DNA of 64,000 nucleotides from Haloarcula sp. H-GB4 (GTDB lineage: Archaea; Halobacteriota; Halobacteria; Halobacteriales; Haloarculaceae), in contig NZ_JAVDDX010000001.1 of NCBI RefSeq assembly GCF_030848575.1, forward strand, positions 620,001 through 684,000. The letters run 5' to 3'. Shown piece by piece: positions 27,450 through 36,589 of the stretch. Under the pieces are notes generated by a model that worked only from the letters and a program-made list of their open reading frames with translations, searched no databases and was not told the DNA's origin. Each line of letters opens with the position of its first letter. Within the stretch, counting starts at the first letter, position 1. The translations under genes were made by a program, and so were the position numbers.

Positions 27450-29894
27450 TCAGTCCTCGAACTTCTGTGGATCGCGGGCTGCCTCGGCGACGCGAACGGC
27501 GGCAACGTTCTCCGGGACGTCGTGGACACGAACGATGTCGGCCCCTCGCTCGGCCGCCAGCGTCGTCCCGGCGATGGTTGCCTCCAGACAGTCGCCCGCC
27601 TCCTGCCCGACCAGCCCGAACAGTGACTTGTGGGAGTGCCCAACCAGAATCGGGCAGCCGAGTGCCTCGAACTCCGAGAGGCGGTCGAGCAGTTCGAAAT
27701 CTTCCGTGGGCGATTTCCCGAAGCCAACGCCGGGGTCGACGATAATCTGGTCGCGGTCAAGTCCGGCCTTTTCAGCGAGCAAGACGCGCTCCGTCAGTTG
27801 GTCGATGCAGTCCTCGACTACGTCGTCGTAGTGGATGTCGCTGTCGGGGTCGACTGGTGTCTCGATGGAATGCATCACAACCACCGGCACGTCGTACTCG
27901 GCGGCGACGAGGCGCATTTCGGGGTCTTCGAGGCCGGAGACGTCGTTCAGGATGTCCGCGCCAGCATCGAGTGCCGCCCGCGCGACAGGGGCTTTCCGCG
28001 TGTCGACGGAGATGGCGACATCTAGCTCCGACAGCCGCTCGATAACCGGGACGACGCGGTCGATTTCCTCCTCAGCCGGGACCGGTTCGGCACCGGGGCG
28101 GGTCGACTCCCCGCCGATATCGAGGATGTCCGCACCCGCTTCGACCATCCGCTCGGCGCGGGCGACGGCGTCCTCGACGGCGTTGTACTCGCCGCCGTCG
28201 TGGAAGGAGTCCGGGGTGATGTTGCAGATGCCCATGACGGCTGTCCCGTCGTCCCAGGGATACGTCGTCGACGTGTCGGGCTCTGGCTGCTGGATAGACA
28301 GTGCCGTCCGTAGTTCGTCGGCGAACGAAGCGAGTCCGTAGGGCTGGCCGTCAAGTTTCTCCGCGAGGCGTTTGTACTGGGCCATCGTCGCCATCGTGAC
28401 CACATCGATGGCCTCCTCGTCCTGCCCGCTCAGGCCTGAAATCGCACATTCGCCGCCCAGCGATAGCAGTTCCTCCTTGAGATACTGGGCCTGTCGCGGC
28501 TGGACGCGAGTGTGCAGGACGCGGTGGACGCCCTTCCCCCGCATCCGCTGGGCCCCGGCCGCGGTGACGTGGGCGCTCTCGATGGCCTCGCGGGCCTCGG
28601 CCAGCGAGTCGACCTGTTTGGGGACCAGCGACCGCGACCAGTTAGTCCGGGCCTCCCGCACGGCGTACAGCGACCCCACCACGAGGACCGCATCACCGGA
28701 CTCTGCGGCGTCGAGTGCGATATCGAGCGCCCCTGTAACGTCGCTACACGTCTCAACTGTGGCGTCGGTCGCGTTCTCTACCGCAGCCGCGACGACGTGA
28801 TGGGACTCTGCCCGGTCGACGTTTGGCTGACAGGCGACGACGTGGTCCGGGTCCGGCAGCGCCGTGGCGATGCGTTCGTGGTCCTTGTCCACCATCGCGC
28901 CGATAACGACGTGGAGGTCGTCGTAGTCGAACGAGGACAGTGTCTCCGCGGTGCGTTCGATGCTTCCGGGATTGTGAGCACCGTCGAGGACGACCAGCGG
29001 CGACTCGTTCATCACCTCGAACCGACCGGGCCAATGGGCGTTTCGCAGGCCGCGTTCAAGATTCGTCTGTGAGACATCCGCGACTTGCTGGCATAGCGTG
29101 GCGGCGATTCCGGCGTTCTGTGCCTGATGTGCGCCCAGAAGCGGGAGATAGGTATCGACACTCCAGTCGGGGCCGTCGACCGAGACTGACCCCTCCAGCC
29201 CCTCGCGACCGCCGTACATGGCCGTCACGTCGGCGTCGTCGCCCTCGCCGACAGTCACCACCTCGTCAGCGACATCGCGGACGGCGGCGAGCGCGTCGCC
29301 AGTCGTCCCGGTCACCAGCGGAGTGTCGTCTGGGGCGACGTGGGCCTTGTCGTGGGCGATTTCCTCGACAGTATCGCCGAGAATGTGAGTGTGTTCGAGC
29401 GTCACAGACGTGACAGCGCTGGCGACCGGATCGACCACGCTCGTAGCGTCGTATCGGCCGCCGATACCGACTTCCAGCACCGCCACGTCGACGTCCTGTC
29501 GGGCGAACTCCCACAGTGCCATCGCGGTCATCGTCTCGAAGAAAGTGGGCGAGTCGTTGGCCGCGCCCTGTTCGGTCACGTACGACCGGACCGACTCGAC
29601 GAACTCAACGAGGGCGGCTTCGGAGAGCTTCCGGCCGTTGATACGGATCCGCTCGCGCACGTCGTCGAGATGTGGCGACGTGTACAGTCCGACATCGAGA
29701 CCGGCTTCCCGCAACGTTCGTTCGACCATCCGCGCGGTGGACCCCTTCCCGTTGGACCCCGCAATCTGGACGCAGCGAAGGCCCTCCTGTGGGTCACCGA
29801 GCGACGATAGCAGGTCCTGCGTGGCATCAGTGCCGGCTCGCGGGGCGAACCGGCGCAACTCGAAGAGGAAGTTCGCGGCCTCGTGGAACTCCAT
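27450..29894 (-). CDS. folCP: Bifunctional folylpolyglutamate/dihydrofolate synthase - dihydropteroate synthase fusion
   Basis: 814-aa fusion of two folate enzymes. Residues about 1-425 are FolC/Mur-ligase type (P-loop GSNGKGS at 46-52; VLEVGIGGRYDATS), adding glutamate to dihydropteroate or folate. Residues about 430-545 resemble the N-terminal extension of long-form DHPS (LKEELLSLGG ... QYKRLAEKLDGQPYGL). Residues about 545-814 are the DHPS barrel (NITPDSFHDGG, ILDIGGESTRPGAE, FGKSPTEDF, GHSHKS), joining pterin and p-aminobenzoate. Fusion of the two is known in haloarchaea. Consecutive reactions on one chain would allow dihydropteroate to be passed on (inference). Confidence 0.96.
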   Translation of the reverse strand: MEFHEAANFLFELRRFAPRAGTDATQDLLSSLGDPQEGLRCVQIAGSNGKGSTARMVERTLREAGLDVGLYTSPHLDDVRERIRINGRKLSEAALVEFVESVRSYVTEQGAANDSPTFFETMTAMALWEFARQDVDVAVLEVGIGGRYDATSVVDPVASAVTSVTLEHTHILGDTVEEIAHDKAHVAPDDTPLVTGTTGDALAAVRDVADEVVTVGEGDDADVTAMYGGREGLEGSVSVDGPDWSVDTYLPLLGAHQAQNAGIAATLCQQVADVSQTNLERGLRNAHWPGRFEVMNESPLVVLDGAHNPGSIERTAETLSSFDYDDLHVVIGAMVDKDHERIATALPDPDHVVACQPNVDRAESHHVVAAAVENATDATVETCSDVTGALDIALDAAESGDAVLVVGSLYAVREARTNWSRSLVPKQVDSLAEAREAIESAHVTAAGAQRMRGKGVHRVLHTRVQPRQAQYLKEELLSLGGECAISGLSGQDEEAIDVVTMATMAQYKRLAEKLDGQPYGLASFADELRTALSIQQPEPDTSTTYPWDDGTAVMGICNITPDSFHDGGEYNAVEDAVARAERMVEAGADILDIGGESTRPGAEPVPAEEEIDRVVPVIERLSELDVAISVDTRKAPVARAALDAGADILNDVSGLEDPEMRLVAAEYDVPVVVMHSIETPVDPDSDIHYDDVVEDCIDQLTERVLLAEKAGLDRDQIIVDPGVGFGKSPTEDFELLDRLSEFEALGCPILVGHSHKSLFGLVGQEAGDCLEATIAGTTLAAERGADIVRVHDVPENVAAVRVAEAARDPQKFED

Positions 29895-30065
29895 GGTCGG
29901 GCTATCAGAGCCGCTCGCTTTAGCCTGTCGAACTGTTGTGTGTCTCCGGAGTGAAGACGCCCCGAACGCCCGTTTCCTTACCAGTAGCTGGTAATCCGGT
30001 TTCTGTATTCAGCTACCTCTCTGAAACTGAAATGGCTGTATCGGTCAGTGCAGGTGCAAAATCTA

Positions 30066-30224
30066 TCATCTCCGCCTAAGTTCGTTCGTGTACACTGCGA
30101 AGGTGAACAGTGGGCCAACAGCGAGGAGAAAAATTAATTCGTCAATAGCGGCTCCGATGATACTGAGCTGGAGGCCGATAATCATAACCATAATGTCCTT
30201 CTGTCTGGCGGCAGTCTCGGTCAT
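30066..30224 (-). CDS. Small membrane protein, 52 aa
   Basis: A short open frame from ATG at 30224 to TGA at 30066. It encodes MTETAARQKDIMVMIIGLQL at the N-terminus, then SIIGAAIDELIFLLAVGPLF, then a charged end. Two hydrophobic segments (about residues 11-26 and 29-44), Arg/Lys at the ends and a clear coding signal in an otherwise gene-poor 480-base gap support it as real. The function is unknown. It is probably an integral membrane microprotein; the next gene downstream on the same strand starts beyond a separate stop. Confidence 0.6.
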   Translation of the reverse strand: MTETAARQKDIMVMIIGLQLSIIGAAIDELIFLLAVGPLFTFAVYTNELRRR

Positions 30225-30376
30225 ACGATAGAGTTTTATTCATATCTGACAGGTGTTTCGGTTCATTTTATCAGTCGTTCAGTCTGCAGGCTCACTGAGC
30301 GGGCATTTCACCTCTACAGCTGAAGAGAGAAACTATATTAGCAACTACTGTTACCTATCGCCACTACCGGTGACAA

Positions 30377-31120
30377 CTACGCCTGGTCGCTCCGGTCGCG
30401 CGTGGCCCACCGACCGAGCGCGCTCGACAGAATCAGGAACGCGGCACCAAGCAGCGGTGCCGGGTCGATTTTCGCTTCCGGCCGTTCATCCGTATCTGTT
30501 GCATCGTGCTCTGTCTCCTCCTGTTCCAGTGTCTCCGCCGCCATCTCAGACCCGGTGACGCTAGCCGCCTCGGCATCTCTCCCAGTGTTCTGGCGTCGGT
30601 GCCCGGCCTCGCTGTCCTGCTGTCGCTGCCCGGACTCAGTCCGTGACCGATCTGCGGCCAGCGTTGTTTCCCGGGTCTCCGAAGTCTGCGTGTCCTCGGC
30701 CTCTTCTACCGCTGCTGTCGGCTCGAACTCCGTATCGGTTGGCGATGGTGTGTCAACAGTTGGCTCTGCCGGTGGTGGCATCTCATCCGGGCCTTCAGTG
30801 GCCCATTCCGACGCGTACTCGTCGGTACTATCGACATCGGTTTCGTCAGCGTTGCGGCGACGGTACCACCAGAGCCCGGCTGTAGCCGCGCCGAGCGTGA
30901 TAAGCGACAGTCCCGTGCCGAGCAGCCCCCACTGTCGCCACAGTGACCCGAGACGGTCCGTGAGACTGGGACCGGAATCTTCTGTGTCATCCGGCCCTGC
31001 CGGTCCCGGTGATGGGGCAGCAGTGGCGTCGTCGACGACAGCGACACCGGGAACGGTGTCAAGCACCGAGGCGACGGCGTCCCGCTCCACCTCGACTTCG
31101 AGAAATGTGGGTGCGTCCAT
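30377..31120 (-). CDS. Unknown acidic membrane-anchored protein
   Basis: 247-aa protein I do not recognise. The N-terminal 30 residues look like a small alpha/beta domain (FLEVEVERDAVASVLDTVPG). A Pro/Asp linker and a hydrophobic segment (about residues 68-90, ending WWYRRR) follow. A long Glu/Thr/Ser-rich disordered region comes next, then a second short hydrophobic stretch near the C-terminus (LLGAAFLILSSALG). It lies on the same strand as the SHOCT protein and the FNT channel upstream, with short gaps, so co-transcription is possible. Confidence 0.7.
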   Translation of the reverse strand: MDAPTFLEVEVERDAVASVLDTVPGVAVVDDATAAPSPGPAGPDDTEDSGPSLTDRLGSLWRQWGLLGTGLSLITLGAATAGLWWYRRRNADETDVDSTDEYASEWATEGPDEMPPPAEPTVDTPSPTDTEFEPTAAVEEAEDTQTSETRETTLAADRSRTESGQRQQDSEAGHRRQNTGRDAEAASVTGSEMAAETLEQEETEHDATDTDERPEAKIDPAPLLGAAFLILSSALGRWATRDRSDQA

Positions 31121-31162
31121 ATGTGACCTGTCGTCCGGCGACCATGTAAAACCCGCTCAGTG

Positions 31163-31699
31163 CTATTCCCGGGCGGGTTCGTACTCGGTGTCAGTTGTCG
31201 TGGTCCGCGACAGGTCAGTCTCAATGTTGTCATCGAGCCGTTCTGTATTCGACACCTCATTCTCGCCGAGAAGCGCCTGCAGTTCTCGCTCGTATTCGGC
31301 CTCTGAGAGTTCCCCGTCGACGTACCGACGCGTCAGCGCCTCGTGTCGCTCCTCAACTGTCGGCTCCGGCGGCGCGAACACATCGGAGAGCCCAAGTGAC
31401 GCCAGCGGCGGAACGATGGATTCGAGACGCGAAAGCCCATCGGCGACGCGCTGGCTTTTCGGCACCGACGCTCGTCGGGCCAGCGCACGGACCAGCGCGA
31501 CAGCGAAGACGATGTCGACGCCCACGAGCAAAAATGTCCCAAGCAAGAACGTGGCAAACGTCTGGACAACCGCCCCGCCACCGAGTAGCGCCCCGAGTGT
31601 CGCGACAACGCCGACGATCCCAACCCCGACGGTCCCCAGTGTCGTCAGAACGACGGCGGCAAACAGAAGCAGGAGTCGGTTATCTCTCACCCAGTTCAC
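31163..31699 (-). CDS. SHOCT-domain membrane protein
   Basis: 178-aa protein. Two or three hydrophobic helices lie in residues about 8-75. A linker and a C-terminal SHOCT module (about 115-145; RRYVDGELSEAEYERELQALL) follow. SHOCT is a short helical oligomerisation motif often found at the C-terminus of membrane proteins. It lies 43 bases upstream of the acidic anchored protein and 36 bases downstream of the FNT channel gene on the same strand; together they form a likely transcription unit. The biochemical role is unknown. Confidence 0.8.
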   Translation of the reverse strand: MNWVRDNRLLLLFAAVVLTTLGTVGVGIVGVVATLGALLGGGAVVQTFATFLLGTFLLVGVDIVFAVALVRALARRASVPKSQRVADGLSRLESIVPPLASLGLSDVFAPPEPTVEERHEALTRRYVDGELSEAEYERELQALLGENEVSNTERLDDNIETDLSRTTTTDTEYEPARE

Positions 31700-31735
31700 A
31701 CCAACGATAGCCGGAGGGCGTTGAAATGGTTTGTG

Positions 31736-32722
31736 TCAGCGCTCTTTCTCTCGTGACTCCGGATCAGTTCTGGGAACCTCGTCAGTCGCAGGGACGTACG
31801 AGCGCCCGGAAGCGGACCACCCGCCCCAGACCCACTCTCGGAGAGTGAGCTGGCGCTTGGGTCCTTCGTCCCGCGCCGTTTCGAGCCGCCGTTCGGTCGT
31901 ATGGAAGTAGTTGACGACGGTCACGAGGACGACGCCACCGACAGAGTTGCCCAAGAGTACCGGCAGAACGAACTGCCAGAGGCCAACAGACAGCGCCAGC
32001 TCACCGATGAAAACCAGATAGAACATCTCTGTCGCGGAGACAACGACGTGGTAGAGGTTTCCGAACGGGATCGCCAAGAAGGAGATGTATATCAACACGA
32101 GCCGCGAGATGCTGTCCCGCAGCGAGTAATCGACCCAGACGACGCCGGCGACGATGAGCCCGGCGAACACTGCCTTCGAGAACAGCGCTAGCTGCGATGT
32201 CTCGATTGCTTTCTGGGCGAAGCCGGCGGCAGCCGCCGCTGCGTCATCGGAAAGGACATCGGTCGTCGCCAGTGCGAGCGCCCCGAGCATCCCGCCGAAG
32301 ACATTCGACACCAGAACGACGCCCCAGATGCGAAGCAGCGACGGGAGACTCGCCAGCCGCTCGAGGACGAGCGCGACAGGCGGGAGCGTGTTTTCGGTGT
32401 AGAGTTGGTAATCCCCGAGAATGATGAAAACGAACCCGAGCGGATACAGGAGCGCGCTCAATATCGGGTCGCCACCGGTTTTCGCATACAGCGACGCGTA
32501 CAGCATGAACGTCACAGTGATAGCGAACCCACCCGCGATCCCGGCGAAGAACAGTTCGCGGGTCCCAACTGTTACCTCCTCATCTGCCGCGACGATGATG
32601 CGCTGGAATATCTCGTCAGCGGAGAACCGGTCCCGGATGACACTCCCACCCGCCGGCGCACCGCTTCGAGAGACGTCCACAGCGTCGCGGACAGCCTCCT
32701 CTCTGTCTTCATTATCTGCCAT
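31736..32722 (-). CDS. Formate/nitrite transporter (FNT) family channel
   Basis: 328-aa membrane channel of the FNT family, which passes formate, nitrite, hydrosulfide or related small anions as a pentamer. Six hydrophobic helices lie between residues about 55 and 275. FNT-like segments include SNVFGGMLGA and GNSVGGVVLVTVVNYFH, and an NLYHVVVSATEMF stretch may correspond to the central His of the pore. Both termini are extended and charged, longer than the usual 260-280 aa of bacterial members. No formate dehydrogenase or nitrite reductase gene is adjacent, so the substrate is open. Confidence 0.9.
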   Translation of the reverse strand: MADNEDREEAVRDAVDVSRSGAPAGGSVIRDRFSADEIFQRIIVAADEEVTVGTRELFFAGIAGGFAITVTFMLYASLYAKTGGDPILSALLYPLGFVFIILGDYQLYTENTLPPVALVLERLASLPSLLRIWGVVLVSNVFGGMLGALALATTDVLSDDAAAAAAGFAQKAIETSQLALFSKAVFAGLIVAGVVWVDYSLRDSISRLVLIYISFLAIPFGNLYHVVVSATEMFYLVFIGELALSVGLWQFVLPVLLGNSVGGVVLVTVVNYFHTTERRLETARDEGPKRQLTLREWVWGGWSASGRSYVPATDEVPRTDPESREKER

Positions 32723-32859
32723 CGGTCCGCTGATTCGGTATCCGGTGTCAAACTTCTTTGGTTGTTGCTAGTAGCGCCGTAGAGAAGCCCGCAGCTACCA
32801 TGTCTGAAAACCGACAGGTTGCTACACTCTATCGAGGTTCAGACATCCTTCGCTATTAC

Positions 32860-34440
32860 TCAGTCGTGTCTGAACGACCGCTGGCCGGTGAACACCATCG
32901 CGATGTCGTGTTCGTCCGCGGCCTCGATGACGCTCTCGTCGTTCTTCGAGCCGCCGGGCTGGATGACAGCTTCGATACCGGCGTCGGCAGCCTCCTCGAT
33001 ACCGTCCGGAAACGGGAAGAAGGCGTCCGAGGCCATCACAGCGCCCTCGGCGTCCTTCCCTTCGGCGTGTTCATCGGCTTTCATCGCGGCCAGTCGGACG
33101 GCGTCGACGCGGGACACTTGCCCCATGCCGATGCCGACTGTTTCCGTCCCGTCGGCGAAGAGGATGCCGTTGGACTTGACGTGTTTGAGCGTGTGCCAGG
33201 CGAACAGCATCGACTTGATCTGCTCGTCGGTCGGGTCGCGCTCGGTGACGACTTCCAGATCGTCGGCCGACAGGTGTTGGGTGTCCCGTTCCTGCACCAG
33301 CCGGCCCCCGACGAGGGGCTTCTCGGTCAGGCTGTCGGTGACCTCGAAGTTCTCGTTCACATCGAGAACGCGGAGATTGTCCTTCTCGAACAGCACATCG
33401 AGCGCGGCGTCGGTGTAGCCGGGCGCGACGACGACTTCCTTGAAGGAGTCGATGATCTGCTCGGCGGTGGCGGCGTCGCACTCGCGGTTCAGCGCGACGA
33501 TACCGCCGAAGGCGCTCATCGGGTCCGTCGACAGCGCCTTCTCGTAGGCGTCAGCCACGGTGTCAGCAGTCGCACAGCCGGCCGGGTTAGTGTGTTTGAT
33601 GACTGCGGCGGCTGGCTCCTCGAACTCCTTGATGAGGTTCAACGCGCCGTCGGCGTCGTTGTAGTTGTTGTACGACAGCGCCTTCGCGCCCTCGTTGAGC
33701 TGGTCGGCGTGGACGACGCTGGCCTCCGAAACAGTCGTGTCGGTGTACAGCGCGGCGTTCTGATGGGGGTTCTCCCCGTAACGCAGACTCGATGCCAAGT
33801 CATCCGAGACGATGCGGCGGGCAGGGAAGTCGCCGCCCTCATCGCCTTCTACCGAAACCGTCCCTTCATCCCAGTCGATGGTGACGCGGTCCTCGGCGAA
33901 CCACTCGATGACGCGCGGGTAGGCGGTGAACTCACCTTCATAGAGGACGCGCTCCTTGAGGCTGTCCTCGTCGTCGTCCTCGAAGACGGGGATTGGCTCC
34001 TGTGTGACGATGGGACCGCCGTCGACGCTCTCATCAAGGACGTGGACGGTACAGCCCGTCACCTTCACGCCGGCGTCGAGGACCTGCTCGTGGGCGTTCG
34101 CTCCGGTGAAATTCGGCAGGAGACTCGGATGGACGTTCAACGCGGTCGGTGTCCCTTCGAGGAACGTCTCGCTGAGGACGCGCATGTAGCCGTCCAGCGT
34201 GACGAGGTCGAAGTCGTACTCCGAAAGGGCGTCGAGAACACGCTCTTCGTGGGACTGGCGCGACTCGTCCGCATCGCGCTCGACGACTTCGGTCGGGATG
34301 CCGCGCTCGGCGGCTGCTTCGAGTACCGGCGCATCCGCGTCGTTAGTCAGAACGACGGCGAACTCCGCCCCGCCTGGGGCGCGGTCCGCGATGTTCATGA
34401 GATTTCGGCCACGGTTACTGGCCATACCGGCGAGTTTCAT
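32860..34440 (-). CDS. purNH: PurN-PurH fusion (GAR transformylase - AICAR transformylase)
   Basis: 526-aa fusion carrying two formyl transfers of purine synthesis. Residues 1 to about 200 are PurN (GAR formyltransferase), with the catalytic triad Asn102, His104 (NVHPSLLP) and Asp140 (VDGGPI). Residues about 210-526 are the AICAR formyltransferase half of PurH, with Lys282-His283 in [10 protein letters not shown] and the [13 protein letters not shown] start. The IMP cyclohydrolase half of bacterial PurH is absent; archaea usually use a separate PurO. The start at 34440 ([11 protein letters not shown]) matches PurN N-termini. It is commonly annotated purH in haloarchaea. Confidence 0.95.
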   Translation of the reverse strand: MKLAGMASNRGRNLMNIADRAPGGAEFAVVLTNDADAPVLEAAAERGIPTEVVERDADESRQSHEERVLDALSEYDFDLVTLDGYMRVLSETFLEGTPTALNVHPSLLPNFTGANAHEQVLDAGVKVTGCTVHVLDESVDGGPIVTQEPIPVFEDDDEDSLKERVLYEGEFTAYPRVIEWFAEDRVTIDWDEGTVSVEGDEGGDFPARRIVSDDLASSLRYGENPHQNAALYTDTTVSEASVVHADQLNEGAKALSYNNYNDADGALNLIKEFEEPAAAVIKHTNPAGCATADTVADAYEKALSTDPMSAFGGIVALNRECDAATAEQIIDSFKEVVVAPGYTDAALDVLFEKDNLRVLDVNENFEVTDSLTEKPLVGGRLVQERDTQHLSADDLEVVTERDPTDEQIKSMLFAWHTLKHVKSNGILFADGTETVGIGMGQVSRVDAVRLAAMKADEHAEGKDAEGAVMASDAFFPFPDGIEEAADAGIEAVIQPGGSKNDESVIEAADEHDIAMVFTGQRSFRHD

Positions 34441-34585
34441 GTGGGACTGACCGACCGGACCGTGCAAAGTTGTTGCGAAACCCCCGGCTGGCCTGTTGTA
34501 TGCGACCGAGGACCACTATTTGCGTCTGTGGTGTTGGCGTGTACCGGTTCGGTGTGCATTTGTAGCCCGCCGCCAACTCGCCCGT

Positions 34586-35140
34586 ATGGCGAAGCTACGG
34601 TGTCAGCGCGCGGGTGCGGTCGCCGCCGTCGGTGGTGTCGTCTGGGTCGGCTGGGCCGTGGCGCTGTCCGCGACCGGTCAGACCGAAATGAGTACCCCCA
34701 TCCTCGCCGGAACCGCCCTCTCCGCACTCGGTGTCGTCGCCGGTCACTATGCCATTGAGGATTTCTATGGCGCACGGATGAAGCGGCCAGGGACCATCGG
34801 CGCGTGGGCCGGCGGCCTCGGTGGTCTCGTTTTCGCGGTCGGACAACTGGTCCGCCTCCTTACCGGTGGTGGCGAACCAGTCATCGCGGTCGGCGTGCTC
34901 GTGCTGGTCAGCGGGTCACTGCTGGTCGCCGTCGGTCTCGTCAGGACGCGCATCCAGCCGCCGTGGCTGGGCGTGTTGCTGGGCGTCGGGACCATTGCGT
35001 TTCTCGGGTTCGGGATCCAGCCAGCGACGGCGACCGTCTACGGCCTTGCGTGGGCCGCACTCGGACAGGACCTCTATCGCTTTGACCCGCCGGACGGCCG
35101 CTTCGGCGATGCCGATGGCGACTACGGTTGGCTGAACTGA
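34586..35140 (+). CDS. Polytopic membrane protein of unknown function
   Basis: 184-aa protein with about six hydrophobic segments separated by short charged loops (for example residues 9-27, 36-52, 72-88, 95-113 and 122-140). It ends in an acidic soluble tail (FDPPDGRFGDADGDYGWLN). The start at 34586 (MAKLRC) is chosen because the upstream extension is Cys/Arg-rich and unlike haloarchaeal protein. It is divergent from purNH. I do not recognise the family. Confidence 0.75.
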   Translation: MAKLRCQRAGAVAAVGGVVWVGWAVALSATGQTEMSTPILAGTALSALGVVAGHYAIEDFYGARMKRPGTIGAWAGGLGGLVFAVGQLVRLLTGGGEPVIAVGVLVLVSGSLLVAVGLVRTRIQPPWLGVLLGVGTIAFLGFGIQPATATVYGLAWAALGQDLYRFDPPDGRFGDADGDYGWLN

Positions 35141-35388
35141 GGATTGCTCGCTAGCGGGACCATCTCTTCACTTTCTTTCGAAGGTACTTCGATGCGGACG
35201 GTCCTGAGTATATTTGATATGTTTCGACGGCTTTGGCAACTGTGGATGGGTATCTAAAAGTAATCTAGACGTGTCCTGTAAGAACTACTACCCCTCAAAA
35301 ATGGGGGTATGGCCCCTCTTAGTGACACATCTATTGTAGTTTAAAAACCATAATATTCATTAGTAAGATATCCAATGCTATTAATGTA
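35141..35388 (+). promoter_or_regulatory. Upstream region of the alcohol dehydrogenase, with an inverted repeat
   Basis: This AT-rich gap has no gene. A perfect 6-bp inverted repeat, TACCCC (35289-35294) and GGGGTA (35304-35309), is separated by an A-rich spacer. A TATA-like AGTTTAAAAACC lies at about 35337-35349, giving a leader of about 20 bases before the ATG at 35389. The repeat sits about 30 bases upstream of the TATA box, a place where archaeal activators bind (inference). Confidence 0.4.
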
Positions 35389-36456
35389 ATGCAAGCAGTA
35401 CTACTAGAAGAGTTTCAGGAACCGCTAACAGTACAGGACGTCGAACGTCCCGAGCCAGAGCCAGACGGTGCCGTCGCCGAGGTCATCGGCTGTGGTATCT
35501 GCCGGTCTGACTGGCACTGCTGGCAGGGGGACTGGGACTGGTTCGGCTACCGGCCTGATCCGCCACACGTCCTCGGCCACGAGCCGACAGGCCGTATCGT
35601 CTCCGTCGGCGATGATGTCGAAAACGTCGAGGAGGGTCAGGAGGTCGCAATCCCGTTCAATTTCGCCTGCGGGAGCTGTGACCTCTGCCGGAACGGGCGT
35701 GAAAACATCTGTGAGAACCACATCGGACTCGGGTTCATGAATCAGGCGCCCGGCGCGTTCGCCGAGGAGGTCCACATCCCCAACGCCGACCTCAACGCCG
35801 TGCCGCTCCCGGACGGTATCGACGCCGAGTCAGCCGCCGGCATGGGCTGTCGGTTCATGACCTCGTTCCACGCGATGGCCCACCGGGCACCGGTCAGTGC
35901 CGGCGACGACGTTGTCATCCACGGCTGCGGTGGTATCGGGCTCTCGGCGGTCCACATCGCGAACGCGCTTGGGGGCAACGTCATCGGCGTCGACCTGATG
36001 GACGAGAAACTGGAGCGCGCCGAAGACCTCGGCGCTGTCGCCACCGTCAATGCACAGGAGGTGGACGACCCCGCAAAGGAAGTCAGGGACATCACTGACG
36101 GCGGGGCCGACGTGTCCGCAGACGCGCTCGGCATCGCAACGACCTGCCAGAACGCCGTGAACTCACTGCGTAAGGGCGGGACGCACGTCCAGATCGGACT
36201 GACCACCAGCGAAGAGGAAGGGATGGTGTCGCTCCCGACCGACGAGTTCGTTGCCAAAGAAATCGACTTCAAAGGGTCGCTCGGCCTCCAGCCGTCGCGG
36301 TACAGCGAAATGCTGGACATGGTTGAGTCGAGCAAACTCGACCCGACCGCGCTGGTCGAGGACACGGTCGACATCCACCAAGTCCCCGACGAACTGGCCG
36401 CGATGAGCGACTACAACACGGTCGGTATCCCGGTCTGCAACGAGTTCAGCAACTAG
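35389..36456 (+). CDS. Zinc-dependent alcohol dehydrogenase (medium-chain)
   Basis: 355-aa medium-chain dehydrogenase. Catalytic zinc ligands are in GCGICRSDWH and GHEPTG. The structural zinc loop has four Cys (CGSCDLCRNGRENIC). The Rossmann motif HGCGGIGLSAVHIAN is followed by VDLMDEKLE, whose Asp suggests NAD rather than NADP. It oxidises or reduces an alcohol/aldehyde pair; the specific substrate is unknown. The upstream inverted repeat suggests inducible expression. An oligo-T terminator follows. It is a lone gene, with no neighbouring aldehyde dehydrogenase. Confidence 0.92.
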   Translation: MQAVLLEEFQEPLTVQDVERPEPEPDGAVAEVIGCGICRSDWHCWQGDWDWFGYRPDPPHVLGHEPTGRIVSVGDDVENVEEGQEVAIPFNFACGSCDLCRNGRENICENHIGLGFMNQAPGAFAEEVHIPNADLNAVPLPDGIDAESAAGMGCRFMTSFHAMAHRAPVSAGDDVVIHGCGGIGLSAVHIANALGGNVIGVDLMDEKLERAEDLGAVATVNAQEVDDPAKEVRDITDGGADVSADALGIATTCQNAVNSLRKGGTHVQIGLTTSEEEGMVSLPTDEFVAKEIDFKGSLGLQPSRYSEMLDMVESSKLDPTALVEDTVDIHQVPDELAAMSDYNTVGIPVCNEFSN

Positions 36457-36483
36457 CGACGCGAGCTCGTTCTGTACCCGAAT

Positions 36484-36500
36484 CCCCCTTTTTGTCCCTT
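36484..36500 (+). terminator. Oligo-T terminator after the alcohol dehydrogenase
   Basis: C5 then T5 (36484-36493), followed by a second T3 run, starting 28 bases after the stop codon. This fits archaeal termination by pyrimidine/T-rich tracts. Confidence 0.45.
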
Positions 36501-36589
36501 TCTACTGTCACACCACGCGCCGAAGCTGCACCGCGTCGCGGTTGCGGGAGAACGACACGCTTTTTCGCGCCTCCCGCGCACACTCGGGT

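Noticed and set aside
32758-34758. Open frame of 666 codons antisense to purNH
   Set aside because: Shadow frame; the opposite strand encodes full catalytic motifs of PurN and AICAR transformylase.
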